DNA of 64,000 nucleotides, from the NCBI GenBank assembly GCA_028871345.1, contig JAGWNK010000001.1:211805-275804 (forward strand). Reading direction: 5' to 3'. The DNA comes from Alphaproteobacteria bacterium (lineage in GTDB: Bacteria; Pseudomonadota; Alphaproteobacteria; Micropepsales; Micropepsaceae). The position numbers and the translations under genes are program-made. The notes below the pieces were generated by a model that was given only the letters and a program-made list of their open reading frames with translations, was not told the origin of the DNA and made no database searches. Below are positions 31,615 to 39,972 of this stretch, piece after piece (position 1 is the stretch's first letter; every line of letters starts with the position of its first letter).

Positions 31615-33024
31615 TTAGCGCCATACGAAGGTGGCGACGCTTCCCGGCGCCAGAACGTATTCGAAGCTCTGGTTCTTCTGCCGCACGCCAAATGCGCGCG
31701 GCTCCGATTGCCGGTTGACCGCGATAAGGACGATCGAGCCGTCCGGATTGCGGAACGCAACATCGTCAATACCGGTGATCTCGGCGCCGCTGTCGACGCG
31801 CACGGCGCCCGGCACGACGAAACGGCTGGCGTGGCCGAGTATGTAATATTCGAGATTGCGCGTGACGTCGCCAGTTCTGGAATCGATGGTAACGACGCCA
31901 CGGCAGTCGGTGCATCCGCCTGTATGGGGCCCGTGGTTTTCATCCAGCGCCAAGTTCCAGAACAAGACACCTTTTGACCATTGCCGTGTGGTTCGGACGA
32001 GCGTGCCCGCCATCCAGGGCAATGCGTCCTTCCATTGTGACCATTCTCCGCCAGAGCATTCGGTGAGCCAGGTTTCCTTGTCGGGATGGGCATCGTGAAC
32101 CGGCCCCTGGGCCGAAGGCTCGCCCGCATAGCAGTGCCAGGCCACGCCGGCGACATAGCGCGAGGCGTTCGGATCGGCGAGGACGGTCAACGGCGATTGC
32201 GGTTCGTCCCAATTGTGGTCCCAGTCCCAGATGCGGACTTCGGGATGGGTTCTGCTCAGCAGGGGGCCGAGATAGGAACCAATGAACGCCGCGCGCATCG
32301 GCGGCGTGACGCGCATGCCCGGATAGTCGGCGGGCTCGAAATGGGGTTCGTTCTGGATCGTGATCGCATAGATCGCCACGCCCTCGGCAGCGTAGGCGTC
32401 GATATAGCGCCGGAAGTATTCGGCATACGCAGGGAAGGCCTCGGGCAGAAGCGAACCCTGGATCAGGCTGTCGCTGGATTTCATCCAGCCGGGCGCGCTC
32501 CACGGTGAGGCCATGATCTTGAGCTGGGGATTGATGGCAAGTGCCCGTTTGACCAAAGGCAACACGTCGGCTCGATTGGGCTCGATGGAGAAATGTCTGA
32601 GATCGGGATCGCGCGCTCCCTTGGGCTGATCGTCGAAGCTGTAATCGCGCAGAGAGAAATCCGACGCGCCGATCGTCAGGCGGGTGAAGCTGAGGCCGAG
32701 GCCGCCGTCGCGCCCGAACAACTCCTTCAGCAGGGCCGCCCGCTGGCTTTCGGACATCTTGTTCTGGATCAACCAAGCTGAAGCGTCGGTGAGAGCCGCG
32801 CCGAACCCCACGATTTCCTGATAACGGGTATCGGCGTCGATGGTGATGATGGCGGCCGGTAGTCCGCCGTCGAAGGCAATGCCGGGCTCACGCGAGAGCC
32901 GCTTGATGGCATCGGGCGTCGTAAGCCAAACCTGAACGTCACCCGCGAAGGCTTCGGTTTGTGCCAGGGCTAGAGCGGCTGTGACCGCGAATAGGGCCAG
33001 ACGTGTCGTTCTCATGAAATTCAC
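31615..33024 (-). CDS. Glycoside hydrolase family 30 (glucosylceramidase/beta-1,6-glucanase type), exported
   Basis: A 469-residue GH30 protein with an N-terminal signal peptide (MRTTRLALFAVTAALALAQT, starting at Met4; ATG 33024 or 33015). The barrel contains the EIVGFGAALTDASAW start, acid/base Glu226 (TIQNEPHF) and nucleophile Glu322 (LTECSGGEW). The side beta-domain closes the protein (about 390-469). Members of this clade cleave beta-1,6-glucan, beta-1,3/1,6-glucan or glucosylceramide. It is second in the operon after the TonB receptor, separated by a strong hairpin, and overlaps the frame of the GH3 leader. Confidence 0.93.
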   Translation of the reverse strand: MNFMRTTRLALFAVTAALALAQTEAFAGDVQVWLTTPDAIKRLSREPGIAFDGGLPAAIITIDADTRYQEIVGFGAALTDASAWLIQNKMSESQRAALLKELFGRDGGLGLSFTRLTIGASDFSLRDYSFDDQPKGARDPDLRHFSIEPNRADVLPLVKRALAINPQLKIMASPWSAPGWMKSSDSLIQGSLLPEAFPAYAEYFRRYIDAYAAEGVAIYAITIQNEPHFEPADYPGMRVTPPMRAAFIGSYLGPLLSRTHPEVRIWDWDHNWDEPQSPLTVLADPNASRYVAGVAWHCYAGEPSAQGPVHDAHPDKETWLTECSGGEWSQWKDALPWMAGTLVRTTRQWSKGVLFWNLALDENHGPHTGGCTDCRGVVTIDSRTGDVTRNLEYYILGHASRFVVPGAVRVDSGAEITGIDDVAFRNPDGSIVLIAVNRQSEPRAFGVRQKNQSFEYVLAPGSVATFVWR

Positions 33025-33054
33025 AGCCCCGCAGCGAAAGGATCGAGCGCGACC

Positions 33055-33086
33055 CGCGCCCTCCCGGGACGAATTGGGAGGGCGCG
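33055..33086 (-). repeat. Strong intercistronic hairpin between TonB receptor and GH30
   Basis: A perfect 11-bp stem CGCGCCCTCCC/GGGAGGGCGCG with a 10-nt loop sits 13 bp after the receptor stop. There is no U-run, so full termination is unlikely. It may shield the receptor mRNA from 3' decay or lower expression of the downstream enzymes. Confidence 0.65.
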
Positions 33087-33099
33087 TGCCGCCGGGGCG

Positions 33100-35919
33100 T
33101 TATAGCTTGTAATTCAGCCCCAGGAGGAACTGCCGGCCGTAGCGGTCGTATTCCAGAGGCTGACGGCTGCCGCCTGCAAACAGGCTGTCCTGCACCGTGC
33201 GATATGGCGTGTCGGACAGATTGTTGACCTGCAAGAGGATCGACATCCCGTTCAGCGTCCCAGCCTGGAAGTCGTAGCTCATCTGGAAATCGGTCTGCAT
33301 TTCACCCAGGATTCGGGTGAACGATCGATTGCCGAACAGTGAAGCAATCTCGCCGCGGAAGTCGGAGCGGTACTTCTCCGCAACGCGGACCGAGAAACCG
33401 TTGCTCTCGTAGTAGACCGACAAGTCGGCAACCGCCTTCGACAGTCCGGGCAGAGTGGCAGTCAGCGCCGTGCCAGGCCCATCCGGCTTGATCGAGGTAT
33501 CGGTCCACGAGAACGAGCCGAGGGCACCGAAGCCATCGAGCATGTCGGAAAGAAGCTTGCCATCAACTTGGCCGGATACCTCCATGCCGCGAACATAGCC
33601 ACCGGTACCGTTGGCCCAGGTATAGAACGAGCCAAAATTGCTGATCGGGTGGGCACCGACCGGCACAGTGTATCCGGAGAAGTCGAAGTTATCGATGGTC
33701 TGCTGATAGACGTAGGACCTCAGGTTCTTGTAGAAGCCCGCAATCTGGAAGTAGCTCGACTCGTTGATGTAGTGCTCGAACGAAACGTCGATGCAGTCCG
33801 CGCGCCAAGGCAATAGTCTCGGATTGCCGCCGCTGCCGCTCCATACGTTGGGCGGAATGTCGGAAGACGTGCTGACCGTTGCACTGGCCGCGGCACGGAG
33901 CTCGTCCACGCGCGGACGGGCCATGGCTTTTGCCACCACGATCCGCAGGAGAGACCCCTCGCCGAAATCGGCGATGGCGCTGACTGACGGCAGGAAGTCG
34001 TTGTAGCTGCGGGCGCCTGTGGCATTGAGACTCGGAGCGGTCGAAGAACTGGCGTTGTCGACGTTGAAGGCGTGCGAGAACTGGTCGGTATGGATGAACT
34101 GCCCGCCGACTGTACCCTTCACGTCAATTCCGAAGAAATGGGTCTTGTAGTCCGCCTTGACGTAGGTCGTGAGAACCTTTTCCTTGACAGTGAAGTCCTT
34201 CGACCAGTCGTCCTGGGACATGTCCACGGCGAAAGTGTAGTACTTGCTCGCCACTGCCGGCACATCGAAGGCCATGATGCTCGGGATACCGACGAACGAC
34301 AGTGAAATCGGCTTGTAAAGCAGGTCCGGGGAAACCTGTGCCACCGTTCTGCCGTCAGGGGCTGTCAGGCCGGGATTCAGCGTGGCGAAGTAGACCTCGA
34401 AGGAGCGGTTCTTGACGCGGGTCTGGAAGTTCGCGCCGAGCTGGATGTTGTCGATCACGCCGCCGATATCATACCTGACGTCGAGCCGCGCCGCCTGAAT
34501 CGTGTCCTTCTGCCAGACGTACTGCACGCGTCCGTCGTGGCCGTATTCCTGCGCATCGTACAACAAGACCTGGGTCGGATCCGCATAGTCGAGCGACGGC
34601 GTGTAGGTCGGGTACATCGGCGTCGTGGGGAGCGAGAAGCCGAAATTGTGGTCCACGGACGTGCGGCCGGCGTAGTACTCGGAGTTCGTTTCGTGCCGCT
34701 TGGCGTCGGAATAGTTGACATCCGCGCTAAGCGTCCAGCGGTCGGTCGTGTATTCATTCCTCCATCCGACCGAATGCAAAACGTCTACACGCGTGTTGTA
34801 ACGACTCATCACGAGCGGCCGCACGCCGTTCCAGGCGCCCGAAGTTACGAGCTCGGCACCGCCAACGGTCGTCGTCTTGGGGTTGATCACCTGGATCAAG
34901 CCGCCGACGCCCGTCGAACCATCGGGATTCGTGAAGGCAATCTGCGCCAGGTCCGGATAATCCTTGGTCCACGGATCGGTCGTGAACTGCAGGACGTGGT
35001 CGTGCTCTTTCTGGTTGAAGTTGGACCAGTAGAGGTCGAGCGTCGAATGGAAATGTTCGTTGGGTTGGGCTTCCAGGGTCATGATCGCGCCATCGCGGAC
35101 CTGGCTCTGCGTGATCACCCCGGCCTCGGTGCCCCACATGCCCCAGGCGTTGGGCGGATAGCCCGCCTCGTTCGGGTGCGCCCACCAGCTTTCCAGTGTC
35201 GGGTCATCCTGCCACCACCAGTCCTTTTCGTATTTGTTCTCGAATGGCGAGTCGAGATGGGCAAATCCGAACGCGATGCCGAATTTGCGGTCCGCAAATT
35301 GGTCGATGTAGGTCAGGTTGTAGCGCTGGCCGAAGGGGCTCACCTCCGGCGAAATCTTGCCAAGAGTGTTGTATTCGCCGCGGGCGCCGAAGGCGAGCTC
35401 GCGTCCCTCGTAGTCGAGCGGGCGGGCGCTCTTGAGGTCGATGGTTCCCGACAGGCCGGCCCCGATGATGGTGGGGTCTGCAGTCTTGTAGACGGTCGCG
35501 CCTGTGAGGATTTCGGCGGGGAATTGGTCGAATTCGACGCCGCGGTTGTCGCCGGTCGACACCTGATCGCGGCCGTTGAAGGTGGTGCCGGCGAAGTCGG
35601 GCGACAAACCGCGAATATCGATCACTTGGTCGCGGCCGTTGACGCGCTGCGCGGCAAGACCTGGCAGGCGGGACAGCGACTCAGCGATCGAAACGTCCGG
35701 CAGTTTGCCGATGTCTTCGGCTGAGACGGCTTCGACGATGTTCAACGAGTTCTTCTTGATGGCTTCCGACGTGATCACGCTTTGGCGAAAACCAGTGACT
35801 GTCACCGTCTCGACTTGCTGGTCCTGAGCGCAGGACGGCGCTGCAGCGGCAAACGCGGTAGCGAGAGCGAAGAGAGAAGCGGATGCATGAAGCCTTCCAG
35901 CTTTCGTGTTGCGGACCAT
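33100..35919 (-). CDS. TonB-dependent outer-membrane receptor (Xanthomonas/Caulobacter type)
   Basis: A 939-residue receptor with a signal peptide (about 1-31), a TonB box-like VETVTVTGF (about 36-45), a plug domain (about 50-165: EDIGKLPDVSIAESLSRLPG, INGRDQ-like motifs) and a C-terminal 22-strand barrel ending in LLGLNYKL with a terminal aromatic-hydrophobic strand. The plug sequence is characteristic of the group that imports plant oligosaccharides in Xanthomonas and Caulobacter. It is the first gene of the operon with GH30 and GH3. A 14-bp palindrome (35947-35960) lies 27 bp before its start and is probably the LacI operator. Confidence 0.95.
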   Translation of the reverse strand: MVRNTKAGRLHASASLFALATAFAAAAPSCAQDQQVETVTVTGFRQSVITSEAIKKNSLNIVEAVSAEDIGKLPDVSIAESLSRLPGLAAQRVNGRDQVIDIRGLSPDFAGTTFNGRDQVSTGDNRGVEFDQFPAEILTGATVYKTADPTIIGAGLSGTIDLKSARPLDYEGRELAFGARGEYNTLGKISPEVSPFGQRYNLTYIDQFADRKFGIAFGFAHLDSPFENKYEKDWWWQDDPTLESWWAHPNEAGYPPNAWGMWGTEAGVITQSQVRDGAIMTLEAQPNEHFHSTLDLYWSNFNQKEHDHVLQFTTDPWTKDYPDLAQIAFTNPDGSTGVGGLIQVINPKTTTVGGAELVTSGAWNGVRPLVMSRYNTRVDVLHSVGWRNEYTTDRWTLSADVNYSDAKRHETNSEYYAGRTSVDHNFGFSLPTTPMYPTYTPSLDYADPTQVLLYDAQEYGHDGRVQYVWQKDTIQAARLDVRYDIGGVIDNIQLGANFQTRVKNRSFEVYFATLNPGLTAPDGRTVAQVSPDLLYKPISLSFVGIPSIMAFDVPAVASKYYTFAVDMSQDDWSKDFTVKEKVLTTYVKADYKTHFFGIDVKGTVGGQFIHTDQFSHAFNVDNASSSTAPSLNATGARSYNDFLPSVSAIADFGEGSLLRIVVAKAMARPRVDELRAAASATVSTSSDIPPNVWSGSGGNPRLLPWRADCIDVSFEHYINESSYFQIAGFYKNLRSYVYQQTIDNFDFSGYTVPVGAHPISNFGSFYTWANGTGGYVRGMEVSGQVDGKLLSDMLDGFGALGSFSWTDTSIKPDGPGTALTATLPGLSKAVADLSVYYESNGFSVRVAEKYRSDFRGEIASLFGNRSFTRILGEMQTDFQMSYDFQAGTLNGMSILLQVNNLSDTPYRTVQDSLFAGGSRQPLEYDRYGRQFLLGLNYKL

Positions 35920-35946
35920 GGTGCCCCCTGTTTATGATTCATATGA

Positions 35947-35960
35947 TGGAAACGTTTCCA
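35947..35960. promoter_or_regulatory. LacI-type operator (TGGAAACGTTTCCA)
   Basis: A perfect 14-bp CG-centred palindrome in the 244-bp divergent gap between the TonB receptor and the second GH3 gene. The 12-bp core GGAAACGTTTCC recurs before GH89 at 42199. The rest of this gap holds no gene I can support. Confidence 0.8.
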
Positions 35961-36163
35961 GTGCTCAGTATCTCAAGCCGCTCCAATTGTGTCAATCGTG
36001 GGGACGACAAAACAGAAGCAGTGATGCACACGGATCACGCACCGGGGCGCCCACGACAGGAGAAGGCCGACGGAAGGCGCAGGACCGTGCGCGCCGAAGC
36101 GCGTTTCCGCATGGCGCGGCCTGAATTGGGAGCGTTACCAGCCGTAACGCTGGGGAAGAAGCA

Positions 36164-38842
36164 ATGACCACATCGCGCCAGACAATCGGGTTGACCGCCC
36201 TCGCCCTGGTTCTCCTCTCGGGATGGGCTGCGGCCGGATCTTCCGCCGATCCGAGCGAAGCGATGATCGGGGCCTACCTCTCACAGATGAGCCTCGAAGA
36301 AAAAATGGCGCTGATCCGCGGCGAGGTCGAACCGCCGGCGACCAATCAGGGCCAGGCCGGTTATCTCACGGGCGTGCCGAGGCTGCGAATTCCGCCGCTG
36401 CGGTTTGCCGATGGTCCACCCGGTGTACTGACCCACATGCAATCCCCCGCGCTGACGGCAACCATGGGGCTGGCGGCGACTTTCAGCCGGGCCGACGCGC
36501 GCGACAACGGCGTGGTGATCGGAGACGAAGCAGACCGGCTCGGCATCGACGTGACGCTGCAACCCTTCATCAACATCGATCGCGACCTCACGTTCGAGCG
36601 CGGCTACAACACTTATGGCGAAGATCCCGTGCTCACAGGCGCGATTGGCGCGGAACTTATCAAGGGCATCCAGTCGCGCGGAGTGATGGCGCAAGCCAAA
36701 CATTATGTCGGCTATGACAGCGAGGCAGAAAACGTCTCCATTGACGACCAGGCCTTGCACGAAGTGTATCTGGCTCCTTTCGACGATGCCGTGAAGGCGG
36801 GCGTGGCGTCGATCATGTGCGCCTACAACAGAATAGACGGCCCATATGCGTGCGGTAACCGGCATCTGTTGATCGACGTGCTGCGCGACCACATGGGATT
36901 CAAGGGATTCGTCACGTCCGATTGGGGCGCGGTCCATGATTACGATTTCATTGGACAGGGCGTCGACATGGAGATGCCGGGGCGGCCCGCCAAAGGCGAT
37001 CCCTATGCCTTCTATACGCGCTCCTTCTTCGATACCGAGCCGCCACGAGTTCTGACACCGCCCGACCTCAGCAAGCTGCCGCCCGTCAACATCTTCACAG
37101 GGACGGTGCCGGAAGAGCCCGCACCAAGCGCGCCCTTCGAGTTGACGATTCCGTCGGGAGCCTACAAGAACCTCTGGACTGCGCTGCAGGAGGGCGTGGT
37201 CACGCCGGCGGTAATCGATCGTGCGGCGGGCGATGTCCTGCGCCAGTTGATCCGCTTCGGTTATCTCAACGGCACACGGGCGCAACTCCTCAGGACACCT
37301 TCCGGCGTTGACTCCAGCACCGTGATTCAGCGCACCAGCGAAGATGCCGCGGTCTTGTTGAAGAACGAGGGAATCCTGCCGCTTGCAGCACAAAAGTCCG
37401 GCACGATCGCGATGATCGGTCCGGGCGCAGCGCAGGTTGTGGCCATCGGCATATCGGGCGAGCGTTCCGTCGGCATTGCCGAACGCCAGGTCGGACCGTA
37501 TGAGGCCCTGCGGAAGACCGTGCCCGACGCGGACATCCGTCTGGAGGTCGCCAACGACATGACGGGCCGTGCCGTGCCGCCATCCGCTCTGTCGCACGGC
37601 AACGCGCCGGGCCTTCTGCACGCGGCAGCAGGCATCGCCGCTGGGGTGGACCCGCAAATCGCCTTCACTCACGCCGCCGCGTTACCGGCGGGAACGAGCC
37701 ACGTCTGGACAGGTACGCTGACAATACCGGCTGCCGGCCGATATATCGTGGCGCTGCAATCGCTGGGCGCGCGCGGCCTGCTGCAGATCGACGGCAAGAT
37801 CATCGCGATGACGAGCGGTTCCCAGGGCTCCATGCACGGCGATGTGCTCTATCCCGGGCAGGACGACCTTATGCCGACACGCGATGGGTTGAATAATGCG
37901 CGTGGGGCCGCCGAGCTCGGCGCAGGTCCACATCTTCTGCGGATCGAAGCGAATCCCGATGGTTCGAACGCGCCTGTGCAGATCCGCTTTGCCTGGGTGA
38001 CGCCCGAGGAGCAGCTTGCCAACTTCCAGGCGGCGGTGGCGGCGGCAAAGTCGGCCCAAACCGCTGTTGTGTTTGTCTGGAGCCGAGGTCAACCGATATT
38101 CACCCTCCCCGGAGATCAGAACAGGCTGGTTGAAGCCGTCGCCGCAGTGAACCCGAATACCATCGTGGTCCTCAACGTGAGCCAGCCGGTTGCCATGCCA
38201 TGGCTCGACAAGGTTAGGGCCGTGCTTCAAATGTGGTGGCCGGGCGACGAAGGCGGCTGGGCGACGGCCAACGTGCTCGCCGGCGTCAGAAATCCGGCCG
38301 GGAGATTACCGTTCACCTGGGCCCGGCAACTGACGGATTACGCGGCCACCGATCCGGCGCATCCCGAGCGTGCAGGAAGCAGTCCGGACGGAAAGGCAAC
38401 ATTCAGCGAAGGAGTGGATGTCGGCTATCGCTGGTTCGAGCGCACCGGCACTCCTCCGCTCTATCCTTTCGGATACGGCCTAAGCTACACGCGGTTCTCC
38501 TATTCCCGCCTTCGAGTCGTGAAAACCGCGGATGGCGGCTTGGACGTCCGGTTCAGGGTGACCAATACAGGTTCCGTCGATGGCGAAGAGGTGCCGCAAG
38601 TTTATCTCTCTGCTCCGCGCAGGATCATTCCAGGTGTCCAATTCGCCCCGAAAGCGCTCGCAGGCTTTGATCGCGCCATGGTCAAGACGGGGACACACCG
38701 CGACATGACCATTCACGTTGAACGACGCAGGCTGCAATATTGGTCGACGCGCACAAGCAGCTGGATCGACGCCGCGGCCACCCGAACCTTGTGGGTGGCC
38801 GCCTCCTCCAAGGATATGCGGTTGGAGGGGACGCTGCACTGA
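36164..38842 (+). CDS. Glycoside hydrolase family 3 with PA14 insertion, exported
   Basis: An 892-residue GH3 enzyme with signal peptide (about 1-25, cleaved after AAA). ATG 36164 has GGGGAAGAAG before it. The barrel carries nucleophile Asp253 (FVTSDWGAVHD). The second domain is split by a PA14-like beta domain (about 490-640: GRYIVALQSLGARGLLQIDG), typical of large GH3 beta-glucosidases that bind extended substrates. A fibronectin-III-like domain ends the protein. It is divergent from the TonB receptor with a shared LacI operator, and its 3' end meets the NagX-like gene 3 bp away. Confidence 0.94.
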   Translation: MTTSRQTIGLTALALVLLSGWAAAGSSADPSEAMIGAYLSQMSLEEKMALIRGEVEPPATNQGQAGYLTGVPRLRIPPLRFADGPPGVLTHMQSPALTATMGLAATFSRADARDNGVVIGDEADRLGIDVTLQPFINIDRDLTFERGYNTYGEDPVLTGAIGAELIKGIQSRGVMAQAKHYVGYDSEAENVSIDDQALHEVYLAPFDDAVKAGVASIMCAYNRIDGPYACGNRHLLIDVLRDHMGFKGFVTSDWGAVHDYDFIGQGVDMEMPGRPAKGDPYAFYTRSFFDTEPPRVLTPPDLSKLPPVNIFTGTVPEEPAPSAPFELTIPSGAYKNLWTALQEGVVTPAVIDRAAGDVLRQLIRFGYLNGTRAQLLRTPSGVDSSTVIQRTSEDAAVLLKNEGILPLAAQKSGTIAMIGPGAAQVVAIGISGERSVGIAERQVGPYEALRKTVPDADIRLEVANDMTGRAVPPSALSHGNAPGLLHAAAGIAAGVDPQIAFTHAAALPAGTSHVWTGTLTIPAAGRYIVALQSLGARGLLQIDGKIIAMTSGSQGSMHGDVLYPGQDDLMPTRDGLNNARGAAELGAGPHLLRIEANPDGSNAPVQIRFAWVTPEEQLANFQAAVAAAKSAQTAVVFVWSRGQPIFTLPGDQNRLVEAVAAVNPNTIVVLNVSQPVAMPWLDKVRAVLQMWWPGDEGGWATANVLAGVRNPAGRLPFTWARQLTDYAATDPAHPERAGSSPDGKATFSEGVDVGYRWFERTGTPPLYPFGYGLSYTRFSYSRLRVVKTADGGLDVRFRVTNTGSVDGEEVPQVYLSAPRRIIPGVQFAPKALAGFDRAMVKTGTHRDMTIHVERRRLQYWSTRTSSWIDAAATRTLWVAASSKDMRLEGTLH

Positions 38843-38845
38843 CGG

Positions 38846-39961
38846 TTACAAACGGATGAATATGCGCCGTTCATAAAGGACGTAGCCGAATAGCCAGCAG
38901 AGCATCGTGTAGGCGACGGCGCAGAGGAGCGACCCCAGAGGCCCGGGGAGCAAGTGCTGGAACAGATGGATGCCGACCCATTGGTACGGCTCGGTCCCGA
39001 GCAACGGTTTGAAGAGCGCTTGGGCTGGAATGAGCAATTCGGAGAACAGATAGATCACCAGAGGGTTCTTGCCCAGGATTTCGAAGAATTGTACCGGCAC
39101 GGGCAGTTTCAACAAGTCGAGCCCACCGGCAAGAACCGCCAGCAGGATCACATCAAGCCCAACCGTCAAAAGCACGAAACTGCTGGTCCAGAGCTTCTTT
39201 GACAGCGGTATCAGCGGATCCAGTCCGAGCGCCACGACGGCAAGCACGACACCGGTGAGGCTCAGCAAGAGGAGATTTCTGGGCGCCAGTGCGGCGCGGG
39301 AGAGATAACGGAAGGTAAGATAGCCGGCAGCGACATTGACCGTGGCAGGGAGTGTCCCTAACAGGCCTTCAGGCTCGAAACCGTCGTCGTAAGGCCAGAG
39401 ATGGGATTGGCCCAGAACGAGACGATCGATGAGCGAGCCGATATTGTGTGCCTTGCTGAAGGCCTCGCCGGGCGGCGCGCCGAACACCAACAAGGCCCAA
39501 TAGCCGCCGAGAAGTGCGATGCCTGCTGCGACGACCTGCCGGGGGGAGAGATAGCGCACCATCAGCGTGGCCAGCAGATAACACAAGGCGATGCGCTGCA
39601 GGACGCCCATGATCCGCGTATCGCCCAATGGATTCGGTGCCCAATGAAGATCAGGCGTCAGGTGCACAAAGGGGAACCAGTACATCAAGAAGCCCAGAAG
39701 AAAAAGCAAAGCTGCGCGCTTGAACGTCTTGATCAGGAACTCGCGGTTTCCCATGGGCCGTCGCAAGACGAAGACCAGCGAACACCCCATCGCAAACAAG
39801 AAGGACGGGAAAACGAAATCCGCGGCCGTAAAGCCGAACCAGTCGGCGTGCACGAGAACGGGATAAGGCTGGGCGCCGGCGCCCATCGTATTGACGACTA
39901 TCATGAGAAAGATCGTCAAACCGCGGAATACATCGATGGATTTGCTGCGTTCAGATGCCAT
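38846..39961 (-). CDS. HGSNAT/NagX-like membrane acetyltransferase (DUF5009-type)
   Basis: A 371-residue protein with about 10-11 membrane helices, started at ATG 39961; the upstream open frame is a GH89 shadow. The N-terminus SIDVFRGLTIFLMIVVNT and the segment VHADWFGFTAADFVFPSFLF (His38 a candidate catalytic residue) are typical of the family containing human heparan-alpha-glucosaminide N-acetyltransferase and bacterial NagX. The human enzyme acetylates terminal glucosamine across a membrane so that NAGLU can cut it. Here the gene directly follows the GH89 (NAGLU family) gene by 11 bp, which suggests the same two-step logic. In bacteria NagX is also thought to carry GlcNAc-related substrates inward. 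Confidence 0.85.
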   Translation of the reverse strand: MASERSKSIDVFRGLTIFLMIVVNTMGAGAQPYPVLVHADWFGFTAADFVFPSFLFAMGCSLVFVLRRPMGNREFLIKTFKRAALLFLLGFLMYWFPFVHLTPDLHWAPNPLGDTRIMGVLQRIALCYLLATLMVRYLSPRQVVAAGIALLGGYWALLVFGAPPGEAFSKAHNIGSLIDRLVLGQSHLWPYDDGFEPEGLLGTLPATVNVAAGYLTFRYLSRAALAPRNLLLLSLTGVVLAVVALGLDPLIPLSKKLWTSSFVLLTVGLDVILLAVLAGGLDLLKLPVPVQFFEILGKNPLVIYLFSELLIPAQALFKPLLGTEPYQWVGIHLFQHLLPGPLGSLLCAVAYTMLCWLFGYVLYERRIFIRL

Positions 39962-39972
39962 GTCTCGATCTT

